Shown one piece after another: positions 1-5,071 of a stretch of DNA of 7,652 bases. Under the pieces are notes generated by a model. The model was not told the DNA's origin. It ran no database searches and was given only the letters and a program-made list of their open reading frames with translations. The DNA lies in NCBI GenBank assembly GCA_965363675.1, contig CBDTTW010000146.1:1-7652 (forward strand), read 5' to 3'. A program made the translations under genes and the position numbers. Within the stretch, counting starts at the first letter, position 1; every line of letters begins with the position of its first letter. The stretch is from CBDTTW01 sp965363675. GTDB taxonomy: Bacteria; Bacteroidota; Rhodothermia; Rhodothermales; DASSAV01.

Positions 1-507
1 GGCGGGCGCCGGGCGGGGCCCCGCCGAAGCGGCAAAGGCCAGGGCATGCGAAAAATCCGTCAGGAGGTAGCGCCCGTCGGACTCGCGGCGGATGATGTTG
101 GAGGGCTTCACGGCCCCGTGCACAATGCCGCGCTCGTGCAAATGCGCCAGCGCCGAGGCCGCCTCCCGCCCGAGCCGCACGGCGTCGCGCAGCGGCGCGC
201 ACCCGCGCTCAGCCAGGACGCCGCCTACCTCCAGCCCCTCGACGTACTCCAGGATCATGAACGGCCCCTGTTCCTGCACCCCTGCCTCGACGAGGCGGGC
301 GAGATGCGGGTGGTCGGCGGCGGCGATGCGGACCGCCGCCTCCTCGAACCGGCGCCGGGCCTCTTCGGAGGCGATGAGGCCGGGGGCGAACGCCTTCAGC
401 ACGAGCAGCCCTGCCTGCCCGCGCCGCCGCACCCGGTAGGGACCGCCCACCCCGAGGCGGCCCAGCGCTTCGTACTGCTCGAATTCGGGATATGCCCGTG
501 TTGCCAT
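1..507 (-). CDS. Protein kinase-fold protein (Ser/Thr kinase-like, probable pseudokinase), N-terminal part
   Basis: The first 169 residues of a bacterial Hanks-type kinase domain are visible and the gene continues past the left edge. A glycine-rich loop lies at about residues 16-26 (GRLGVGGPYRV), with Tyr where the third Gly usually is. The ATP-binding Lys38 sits in LVLKAF, and the hinge is EYVEG at 87-91. The catalytic loop reads HGAVKPSN (130-137) instead of HRDxKPxN, so Ala132 replaces the catalytic Asp; Lys134 and Asn137 are kept. The Mg-binding motif is DFS (151-153) in place of DFG. Known: loss of the HRD Asp usually means little or no phosphotransfer. Inferred: a scaffold or regulatory pseudokinase, or a kinase with weak activity. 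No transmembrane segment is seen so far. The ATG at 507 is the first start after an in-frame TGA upstream; the Shine-Dalgarno match is weak. It follows the epimerase gene after 166 nt, so cotranscription is possible but not shown. Confidence 0.85.
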   Translation of the reverse strand, partial: MATRAYPEFEQYEALGRLGVGGPYRVRRRGQAGLLVLKAFAPGLIASEEARRRFEEAAVRIAAADHPHLARLVEAGVQEQGPFMILEYVEGLEVGGVLAERGCAPLRDAVRLGREAASALAHLHERGIVHGAVKPSNIIRRESDGRYLLTDFSHALAFAASAGPRPAPA

Positions 508-527
508 GAGCTGCGCACTCTCTGCCG

Positions 528-546
528 GGAGCCTGGCTCAGGCTCC
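528..546. other. Perfect hairpin in the leader of the kinase-like gene
   Basis: GGAGCCTG (528-535) and CAGGCTCC (539-546) form an 8-bp perfect stem with a 3-nt loop, about 20 nt upstream of the kinase-like start. A short outer pairing (GCCG/CGGC) can extend it. No T-run follows on either strand, so it is a poor intrinsic terminator. It could be a leader structure that affects translation or mRNA stability. Confidence 0.35.
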
Positions 547-633
547 GTTCCGGCGCCTCCCTGCTCCGCTCGCGGCGGGGCCGGGGGGAACGCCCAGGTC
601 GTTTCGGCTACAACGAACGGCGCCCCGCCGCCG

Positions 634-661
634 ATGATACGCGCTCGAAACATCACTGTAA
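634..661 (-). promoter_or_regulatory. Tentative promoter for the kinase-like gene
   Basis: Reading leftward, a TATCAT box (634-639) lies 16 nt after TTACAG (656-661), between the epimerase stop and the kinase-like start. The -10 box matches TATAAT at five of six positions; the -35 box is weak. It would give a leader of about 120 nt holding the hairpin at 528-546. This is pattern matching only. Confidence 0.22.
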
Positions 662-673
662 CGATCCGGAACT

Positions 674-2092
674 TCAGCGCTTATGCCCGGGCAAAGGAGG
701 TCGCTCCAGGCGCCGGAGCGTGTTCATGAGGGCGCGGCCGTCGTGGTAGGCAGCTTTCCAGACGTGCCCTTTCAGATCGTCGCGGTATTCCGGCTGGCGG
801 TCCAGGCCGCCCTGATGCCAACCTCCGCGCTCGTGGTCGATCACGTATCGCCAGACGTAGGCCCACTGCCGCTCGAACCGCTCGGCGTAGCGCATCGGGT
901 CGTCGGGATAGCGGCGGGCCAGGATGAGCAGCGTGTTGAACGCCTCGGCCTGCGCCCACCAGTTTTTGGTTTGCCGGATGTTGACCGGCTCGGCGGCGCC
1001 CCGGAAGTAGTAGCCCGCATCGTAGAGCCCGCCCGCCTCCGGGTCCATCCCGAAGCGCAAGGCGTGGTCGGCAAGCGACTTGGCGGCGCGCTCCGTGGCC
1101 GGATCGGCCTCGCCGCCGAGCGCTTCGGCGGCTTCGAGCAGCAGGTAGGCGGTCTCGATGTCGTGCCCGTAGGAAACGTGGTCCCACTCGAAGCCGCGCG
1201 CCCGCGCCGCCTCCGACGAGTCGCGGTACGAAACGGGCGCCCAGGCGCGCGTGGCATAAAGCGTCAGGTAGCCCGGCTCGACGCGGATCACATCGCGGAT
1301 GAGCGCGAGCATTTCCTCCAAGCGCGCCCGCAGCACGGGGTCCGGCCACACGCGGTACAACTCGGTGAAGGCTTCGAGCAGGTGGATCGAGGAGTTCTGA
1401 TCTTTGGGCGGGGCGCCCTCATAGCCCTCCGGGTACGGCGCGCCGTCCTCGGCCAGAAATTGGAAGTAGCCTTGGTATACGGGGTCGTGGGCGTGCGCGT
1501 CGAGCCAGCGGAAGGCGCGCACGGCGAAGGCGAGCGCCTCGGGGTCGCGCGTGAGGTCGTAATACGCGGCGAGCGCGTAGAGGCCGAAGGCGTTGCCGTA
1601 GGCGGTTTTGGAGAGGCGCCCTTCGGCGTCGGGGCGCGGGGCGCCGGCGCGGCTGACGAGCGTGTGGAAGCCGCCGTGGCGCGCATCCCAGAGGTGGTCG
1701 CGGAGGAAGCGGTAGCCGTGGCGGGCCGCCGGGGCGTAGCGGGCCGTATCGGCAGGGTAGAAGGCGGCCGCACGCGCCGTCGTCCAGACGTGCCGGGCTT
1801 GGGTAACGATCATCTTATCCTGCGGCCCTACCGGGCGCCAGTCGGCGTCGAACGTGCTCAGGAAGCCGCCGTAGGCCGTATCGACGGCGGCGGGGTACCA
1901 GCGGTGCAGCAGCAGCGGCCCCAAGGCTTCCTCCATTTGCCGGGCGATCCGCTCCTCTCCGGCGGCCCGCGTCGGCGCGGAGGGGGGCGCCATGCACCCG
2001 GCAAGCGCGGCGGTCAGCAGCCAGCCGACGGCCGGGAGCAACGCCGGCAGGCGCCGGGAACGGCTTATAGGGGGGCGGGCAGCACGGGGCAC
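674..2092 (-). CDS. AGE/cellobiose 2-epimerase family lipoprotein
   Basis: This is an (alpha/alpha)6-barrel sugar epimerase/isomerase of the N-acylglucosamine 2-epimerase family, closest by motif to cellobiose 2-epimerase, which converts the reducing-end glucose of beta-1,4 disaccharides to mannose. From the GTG start (472 residues) the key residues are Arg100 (QARHVW), His237 (NSSIHLLEAF), His310 and Glu313 (GHDIE), Trp378-Trp379 (KNWWAQAEA) and His450 (AYHDGRA). These line up with the catalytic Arg, three His and Glu known in the Rhodothermus enzyme. The N-terminus has several Arg, a hydrophobic stretch and a lipobox LAGC with Cys33, so the protein should be an extracytoplasmic lipoprotein. 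An ATG at 2218 is in frame, but that version would translate a terminator-like hairpin (2134-2176) and put 42 extra residues before the signal peptide. I prefer the GTG at 2092. Upstream lies a LacI-type operator. Exact substrate is unknown: cellobiose, mannobiose, mannose or an N-acylated sugar are possible. Confidence 0.9.
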   Translation of the reverse strand: MPRAARPPISRSRRLPALLPAVGWLLTAALAGCMAPPSAPTRAAGEERIARQMEEALGPLLLHRWYPAAVDTAYGGFLSTFDADWRPVGPQDKMIVTQARHVWTTARAAAFYPADTARYAPAARHGYRFLRDHLWDARHGGFHTLVSRAGAPRPDAEGRLSKTAYGNAFGLYALAAYYDLTRDPEALAFAVRAFRWLDAHAHDPVYQGYFQFLAEDGAPYPEGYEGAPPKDQNSSIHLLEAFTELYRVWPDPVLRARLEEMLALIRDVIRVEPGYLTLYATRAWAPVSYRDSSEAARARGFEWDHVSYGHDIETAYLLLEAAEALGGEADPATERAAKSLADHALRFGMDPEAGGLYDAGYYFRGAAEPVNIRQTKNWWAQAEAFNTLLILARRYPDDPMRYAERFERQWAYVWRYVIDHERGGWHQGGLDRQPEYRDDLKGHVWKAAYHDGRALMNTLRRLERPPLPGHKR

Positions 2093-2133
2093 GGCTTGGG
2101 AGCGGTTGGCGAAGAGGAGCGCGCGGCGCCCTG

Positions 2134-2176
2134 AAAATAAGCATCCCTGCTCCCTCGTGCGAGGAAGCAGGGATGC
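2134..2176 (-). terminator. Terminator or attenuator hairpin in the epimerase leader
   Basis: GCATCCCTGCT (2141-2151) pairs with AGCAGGGATGC (2166-2176) over 11 bp. After one mismatch a further 4 bp (CCTC/GAGG) closes a GTGC loop. On the minus strand the stem is followed by TTATTTT (2134-2140), the layout of an intrinsic terminator. It lies about 45 nt before the GTG start of the epimerase and downstream of the putative promoter. It could therefore end read-through from the lacI-type gene, or attenuate the epimerase transcript. On the plus strand no T-run follows. Confidence 0.6.
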
Positions 2177-2238
2177 CGAACCGGGGCCGTCGGAAGGCTG
2201 TTGTCCCCTGGCAGCCATTCTTTCGAGCGCGCCGCTCG

Positions 2239-2272
2239 TAGAGTTACATGAATACCTTAACCGGTAACTCTA
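2239..2272. repeat. 9-bp inverted repeat overlapping the epimerase operator
   Basis: TAGAGTTAC (2239-2247) and GTAACTCTA (2264-2272) are perfect inverted copies separated by 16 nt. The right arm overlaps the LacI-type operator and part of the -10-like box. As RNA it would form a stem near the 5' end of the epimerase transcript. As DNA it could be a second dyad bound by a regulator. Confidence 0.5.
2257..2268. promoter_or_regulatory. Putative LacI-type operator of the epimerase gene
   Basis: TTAACCGGTAAC shares ten of twelve positions with the perfect palindrome TTAACCGGTTAA found before the adjacent LacI-family gene. Both keep the central CG typical of LacI-family operators. The site abuts a TATA-like -10 box (2269-2274), so a bound repressor would cover the likely transcription start. 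The regulator-operator pairing is inferred from shared sequence and adjacency. Confidence 0.6.
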
Positions 2273-2280
2273 TAGGAAAA
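2269..2280 (-). promoter_or_regulatory. Putative -10 region of the epimerase promoter
   Basis: Reading leftward the sequence is TTTTCC then TATAGA (2269-2274), immediately followed by the operator. The lacI-type gene has a similar TTTTC-TATATA string ahead of its own operator (3469-3479), which supports a shared promoter layout. No good -35 box is visible for either. Transcription would start near 2262 and leave a leader of about 170 nt before the GTG at 2092. Confidence 0.4.
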
Positions 2281-2313
2281 TACATCGCTCCTTTTTCATT
2301 AGCAATAGGAGCG
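2276..2313 (-). terminator. Weak terminator candidate after the LacI-family gene
   Basis: CGCTCCT (2286-2292) and AGGAGCG (2307-2313) form a 7-bp perfect stem with a 14-nt AT-rich loop, followed on the minus strand by ATGTATTTTCC. It lies about 50 nt after the stop of the LacI-family gene. A second 6-bp inverted repeat (AGGGCG 2323-2328, CGCCCT 2341-2346) is closer to the stop. The large loop and broken T-run make termination uncertain. Confidence 0.28.
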
Positions 2314-2361
2314 CTCGGGCGAAGGGCGATTTTTAGCCTCCGCCCTGCTCCAGCCGGGGCC

Positions 2362-3444
2362 TCAGCGCGCGCCCGGCGTGTGGGCGGCGGCGTCCAGCGG
2401 CATCGCCCGCCACTCCCCCGCCTCCTCGTTGAGCACGAAGGTATCCTCCGACGAAATCAGGTCGGTGCGTAGTTGCACGTCGCGCGGCTCGAACTGGTCC
2501 GGGCGCTCGACCGCTTCCAGCAGCAGTTGCAGCGCCTGCTGGCCGAGGTCGCGAGCGGGCTGGCGCACGCAGATATGCGGATAGGTCGAGATCTCGTTCA
2601 GCCCCCCCTCGCCGAAGGTGACGATGCGGAGCCGGTCTACGAGGCGCGGAGCATGCTTGAGCATGGCCGCGCGCAGGCCGAGATACACGGGAAAGCTTAC
2701 GGTCAGGATGGCGTCGGGAATGTTGCCGGTTTCATGGAGTCGCTGGAAGGCCGCGTAGCCGTGCGCCTCGTCGAAGCCGCCTTCGATCAGCCAGTCGGGG
2801 TTGAACGGAATGCCGCTCTCCTCCAGCGCCGCGCGGTAGCCCTCGGTGCGCCGCCGGCCGATCTCGACATGCGACGAGCCGGCGAAGTGCCCGATGCGCG
2901 TATAGCCCAGCCCGACGAGGTGTTTGACGGCGTCGTAGGCGCCCTGCCGGTCGTCGATGGTCACGCTGCTGAAGCCGAGGTTTTCGAGGCGCCGGTCGAA
3001 GAACACGAGCGGCACGCGCATCGTGCGGACGCGCTCGTAGGCGCTCAGGTCGGGGGCCTGCATCGAGACCGAGACGAGCAGGCCGTCCACGCGCATCGAG
3101 AGCAGACGGTCGATGTGCTGGCGTTCGAGTGCGGCATTCTCGTTCGAGACGGCCAGCACGATGCCGTAGCCCCGGTGGGTCGCTTCCTGCTGGATGGCTT
3201 CGATGGCCGAGGCGAAAAACGTGTGGCTGATCTTCGGCACCACCACGCCCACCGTATTCGAGCGGTGCGACGAGAGCGAGCGGGCCACCATGTTGGGCGA
3301 ATAGCCCATCTCGGCGGCGGCTTTCTTGACCAACTCACGGGTTTCGCGCGAAATATCGGGGTGGTTGCGCAGCGCCTTCGAGACGCTCACCTTGGTGATG
3401 TGCAGCCGTTCGGCGATATCTACGAGTCGGACGCGACCGGACAT
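2362..3444 (-). CDS. LacI/GalR-family transcriptional regulator
   Basis: This is a full-length 360-residue LacI-family regulator. The N-terminal helix-turn-helix covers residues 5-24 (VRLVDIAERL then ITKVSVSKAL). The hinge helix is at 49-58 (SPNMVARSLS), with Leu57 in the place of the minor-groove intercalating Leu. A periplasmic-binding-protein-like effector domain runs from about 64 (NTVGVVVP) to 338. The ATG at 3444 gives the expected family N-terminus directly before the HTH. A perfect palindrome TTAACCGGTTAA lies 4 nt upstream of the start codon, so autoregulation is likely. A near copy precedes the epimerase gene downstream. Inferred role: sugar-responsive repressor of the epimerase and itself, with a sugar or disaccharide related to the epimerase substrate as ligand. 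The effector cannot be read from the sequence. It is separated from the pyrophosphatase gene by 129 nt. Confidence 0.95.
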   Translation of the reverse strand: MSGRVRLVDIAERLHITKVSVSKALRNHPDISRETRELVKKAAAEMGYSPNMVARSLSSHRSNTVGVVVPKISHTFFASAIEAIQQEATHRGYGIVLAVSNENAALERQHIDRLLSMRVDGLLVSVSMQAPDLSAYERVRTMRVPLVFFDRRLENLGFSSVTIDDRQGAYDAVKHLVGLGYTRIGHFAGSSHVEIGRRRTEGYRAALEESGIPFNPDWLIEGGFDEAHGYAAFQRLHETGNIPDAILTVSFPVYLGLRAAMLKHAPRLVDRLRIVTFGEGGLNEISTYPHICVRQPARDLGQQALQLLLEAVERPDQFEPRDVQLRTDLISSEDTFVLNEEAGEWRAMPLDAAAHTPGAR

Positions 3445-3448
3445 TTAC

Positions 3449-3460
3449 TTAACCGGTTAA
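3449..3460. promoter_or_regulatory. Perfect palindromic operator before the LacI-family gene
   Basis: TTAACCGGTTAA is a perfect 12-bp palindrome with a central CG, the hallmark of LacI-family operators. It ends 4 nt upstream of the ATG at 3444. A TATATA box (3469-3474) preceded on the minus strand by TTTTC lies 8 nt upstream of it. Binding here would block initiation or early elongation and would make the regulator autoregulated. Confidence 0.72.
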
Positions 3461-3573
3461 TTTACAGGTATATAGAAAACCCCATAGCCGCCCTCCCCGG
3501 AGTATGGAAGACCGGCTTACTCTTTTATATACGCTATCCAGGCTTCAATGGCAACGACAACGCTGAGGAGCGC

Positions 3574-4125
3574 TCAGAAGTGGCGCTCCAGGATGGGCAC
3601 CACCTGCCGGGTGTAGCGCATCATCGACTCCAGGATGACGCGGTGCGCCTCCTCGGTGCCCAGGAACTCCTGCACGAGCACTTCCTTTTCTTCGAGCTTC
3701 TTATAGTCCTCAAAGAAGCGGCGCAGCTCGCGCAGGCGGTGCTGCGGCAGCTCGCGGATGTGGAAATAGCCGTTGAAGGCCGGGTCGTCGAGGTGCACGC
3801 AGATGATCTTCTCGTCGGCGTGGCCCTGGTCGATCATGGTCATCATGCCGATGGGGCGGGCGCGCACGATGCTGAGCGGGGCGACCGTCTCCTGCATCAG
3901 CACGAGCACGTCGAGCGGGTCGTCGTCGTCGCCGAGCGTCTGCGGAATGAAGCCGTAGTTGGCCGGGTATACGACGCTGGAGTACAGCACCCGGTCCACG
4001 CGCAGCAACCCCGACTCCTTGTCCAGCTCGTACTTGACCTTGCCGCCCTGGGGGATCTCGATGATGGCGTTTACTTCTTCGGGGGTTCCTTTGCCGATGG
4101 GAACGTCGTGCCAGGCATGTGCCAT
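3574..4125 (-). CDS. ppa: Inorganic pyrophosphatase, family I
   Basis: This cytoplasmic enzyme hydrolyses pyrophosphate to two phosphates and so pulls biosynthetic reactions forward. From the ATG at 4125 it has 183 residues, usual for family I. The signature GDDDDPLD carries the metal-binding aspartates Asp67, Asp69 and Asp72. Other active-site residues, matched to the E. coli enzyme, are Glu23, Lys31 and Glu33 (KYE), Arg45 (VDR), Tyr57 (YPANYGF), Asp99, Asp104 and Lys106 (IDQGHADEK), and Tyr141-Lys142 (EDYKK). All are present, so it should be active. An in-frame ATG at 4248 would add 41 low-complexity residues encoded across an intrinsic terminator (4151-4195); I reject that start. No good Shine-Dalgarno is seen. 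Transcription probably begins either between that terminator and the start (a TATACT sequence overlaps the T-run) or upstream of it with attenuation. Confidence 0.96.
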   Translation of the reverse strand: MAHAWHDVPIGKGTPEEVNAIIEIPQGGKVKYELDKESGLLRVDRVLYSSVVYPANYGFIPQTLGDDDDPLDVLVLMQETVAPLSIVRARPIGMMTMIDQGHADEKIICVHLDDPAFNGYFHIRELPQHRLRELRRFFEDYKKLEEKEVLVQEFLGTEEAHRVILESMMRYTRQVVPILERHF

Positions 4126-4150
4126 AATTGCGCTTGGGGAAGCTGCGGAG

Positions 4151-4195
4151 TATAAAAAGGACGGGCGCAACGGCCTCGATCGCCGCGCGCCCGTC
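4151..4195 (-). terminator. Strong intrinsic terminator between the orphan gene and ppa
   Basis: GACGGGCGC (4160-4168) and GCGCCCGTC (4187-4195) form a 9-bp perfect stem, with an inner CGGC/GCCG helix (4171-4174 with 4182-4185). On the minus strand it is followed directly by CTTTTTATA (4151-4159). This is a classic Rho-independent terminator for the gene at 4279-4950. The T-run ends only about 26 nt before the ppa start, and TATACT at its end could double as a -10 box for ppa. Confidence 0.8.
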
Positions 4196-4207
4196 ACATA
4201 CGCCGCT

Positions 4208-4272
4208 CCGGGGAAAGAGGTTCTATCCTCGAAGCGCTTCTTTCGCAAAGGTCCCCGAATGTTCTTCCCCGG
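4208..4272. repeat. Long-range inverted repeat and palindrome upstream of ppa
   Basis: CCGGGGAA (4208-4215) and TTCCCCGG (4265-4272) are perfect inverted copies 49 nt apart. They enclose a perfect 10-bp palindrome GAAGCGCTTC (4231-4240). Together with the terminator next to it this could fold into a structured RNA between the orphan gene's stop and ppa. I see no match to the fluoride riboswitch core or other leaders I know. Confidence 0.3.
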
Positions 4273-4278
4273 CAGGCG

Positions 4279-4950
4279 CTAGAGCGGGGCCTCCGTGCGA
4301 TCCTCGCGTTTGTTTTCGCCTACGGGAAGCTCCATCTCTTCGAAGCGCTCGGTGCCGTCGAAGAGCCGCTGCCCGGCGTACCAGCAGGCAATCGCGGTTG
4401 CGACGGAGGGGCCGTCGGCGACGGCCGAGGCGTCGGCGCGGCCGGCGGCGGCCAGTTCGAGGCCGCGCGCCGCCTGCGAGGCCAGCTCCGAGGGCTCGTC
4501 GTGCAGGCTGAGCGTGCCTTCCTCGTACAGCCGGAACGCTTCCGACATCACGCCGCGCTCGGGGGCGATGAGGATGCTCGCTACGTCGGTGGGCAGTTCA
4601 TCTTTCTTGCGCCCCCGCCCGCCGGCCACCGAGCCGTCTTCGGGCGCCGTCAGGAAGACCGACACCGGCGAAAGCCCCGCCGCTTTGAACGCCTCGGCAA
4701 GGCCGCGCCCGGCCGCGTCGGTCCGGTTGACGACGATGATGGTGCGCCCCACATAAGGGTCGGCCGCGACGGCGTTTTGCACGCGCGCGGCAAAAGCGGC
4801 GGCGTCCAGGTCGCCCTCGCTTTTAAAAAGCTGCCGCAGGCAGTACGACGGATCGCCGTCGAGGTCGCGTGCGGATTTTTCGATGATCGCGTAGGCGTAC
4901 CCGCCGGAGCCGTTCACGGCGTCTACGCCGAGGTAAAACTCATAGGCCAT
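4279..4950 (-). CDS. Conserved-looking hypothetical protein, possible RNase H-like fold
   Basis: I do not recognise this 223-residue protein. It begins MAYEFYLGVDAVNG, a beta-hairpin-like start with an Asp (Asp10) and a following YAYAIIEK strand. Residues 70-102 (IIVVNRTDAAG then a helix and VSVFLTA) look like a further alpha/beta unit. The C-terminal third ends with ADGPSVATAIACWYAG (178-193) and an acidic, charged tail. The order resembles the RNase H-like nuclease domain of terminase large subunits, but an expected acidic pair near the end is only partly present (Asp179). This is a weak structural guess, not an assignment. No signal peptide or membrane segment is seen. The ATG at 4950 has a good ribosome-binding site (AGAGG, 7 nt spacing). 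The longer frame from 5112 would add 54 proline-rich residues over the intergenic hairpin. A strong terminator follows the gene. Confidence 0.75.
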   Translation of the reverse strand: MAYEFYLGVDAVNGSGGYAYAIIEKSARDLDGDPSYCLRQLFKSEGDLDAAAFAARVQNAVAADPYVGRTIIVVNRTDAAGRGLAEAFKAAGLSPVSVFLTAPEDGSVAGGRGRKKDELPTDVASILIAPERGVMSEAFRLYEEGTLSLHDEPSELASQAARGLELAAAGRADASAVADGPSVATAIACWYAGQRLFDGTERFEEMELPVGENKREDRTEAPL

Positions 4951-4957
4951 AGGGATT

Positions 4958-4965
4958 CCTCTTTT
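4958..4965 (-). promoter_or_regulatory. Ribosome-binding site fixing the start of the orphan gene
   Basis: On the minus strand AAAAGAGG ends 7 nt before the ATG at 4950. It is the best Shine-Dalgarno match in the window and supports the 223-residue form over the longer in-frame ATG at 5112. Confidence 0.65.
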
Positions 4966-4980
4966 CAGCGTGTATGAGCA

Positions 4981-5000
4981 CGGCTCCGCGGACGGAGCCG
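4981..5000. other. GC-rich hairpin between the SDR gene and the orphan gene
   Basis: CGGCTCCG (4981-4988) and CGGAGCCG (4993-5000) form an 8-bp perfect stem with a 4-nt loop. It lies 30 nt upstream of the orphan gene's start and about 70 nt after the SDR stop. No T-run follows on the minus strand, so it may be a leader hairpin or a weak, T-less terminator. Confidence 0.4.
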
Positions 5001-5071
5001 GAGGAGTATGTACGCGCGAGCGCAAGCCCGGAGCAGGCCCGGGGGCAGGCATTGCCGGATCGTTGCAGTGG

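Noticed and set aside
683..2134. Long plus-strand reading frame opposite the epimerase gene
   Set aside because: The minus-strand product has all epimerase motifs; the plus-strand product is a GC-rich shadow without a known domain.
2093..2218. Extended N-terminus of the epimerase from the ATG at 2218
   Set aside because: It would place 42 residues before a complete lipoprotein signal peptide and would translate a terminator-like hairpin. The GTG at 2092 gives a normal signal peptide.
2244..2285. Possible 13-codon leader peptide (ATG at 2285, TAA at 2244) preceded by AAGGAG
   Set aside because: The Shine-Dalgarno is only about 2 nt from the ATG, it is sequestered in a hairpin, and the reading frame covers the promoter and operator. 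No codon run points to attenuation.
2473..4155. 560-residue plus-strand reading frame opposite the LacI-family and ppa genes
   Set aside because: It runs through two well-identified minus-strand genes and the AT-rich intergenic region with the operator. It has no recognisable motif.
4126..4278. Fluoride riboswitch before ppa
   Set aside because: Pyrophosphatase genes can be under fluoride riboswitches, but I do not find the conserved GATGG and CTGATG-type core sequences here.
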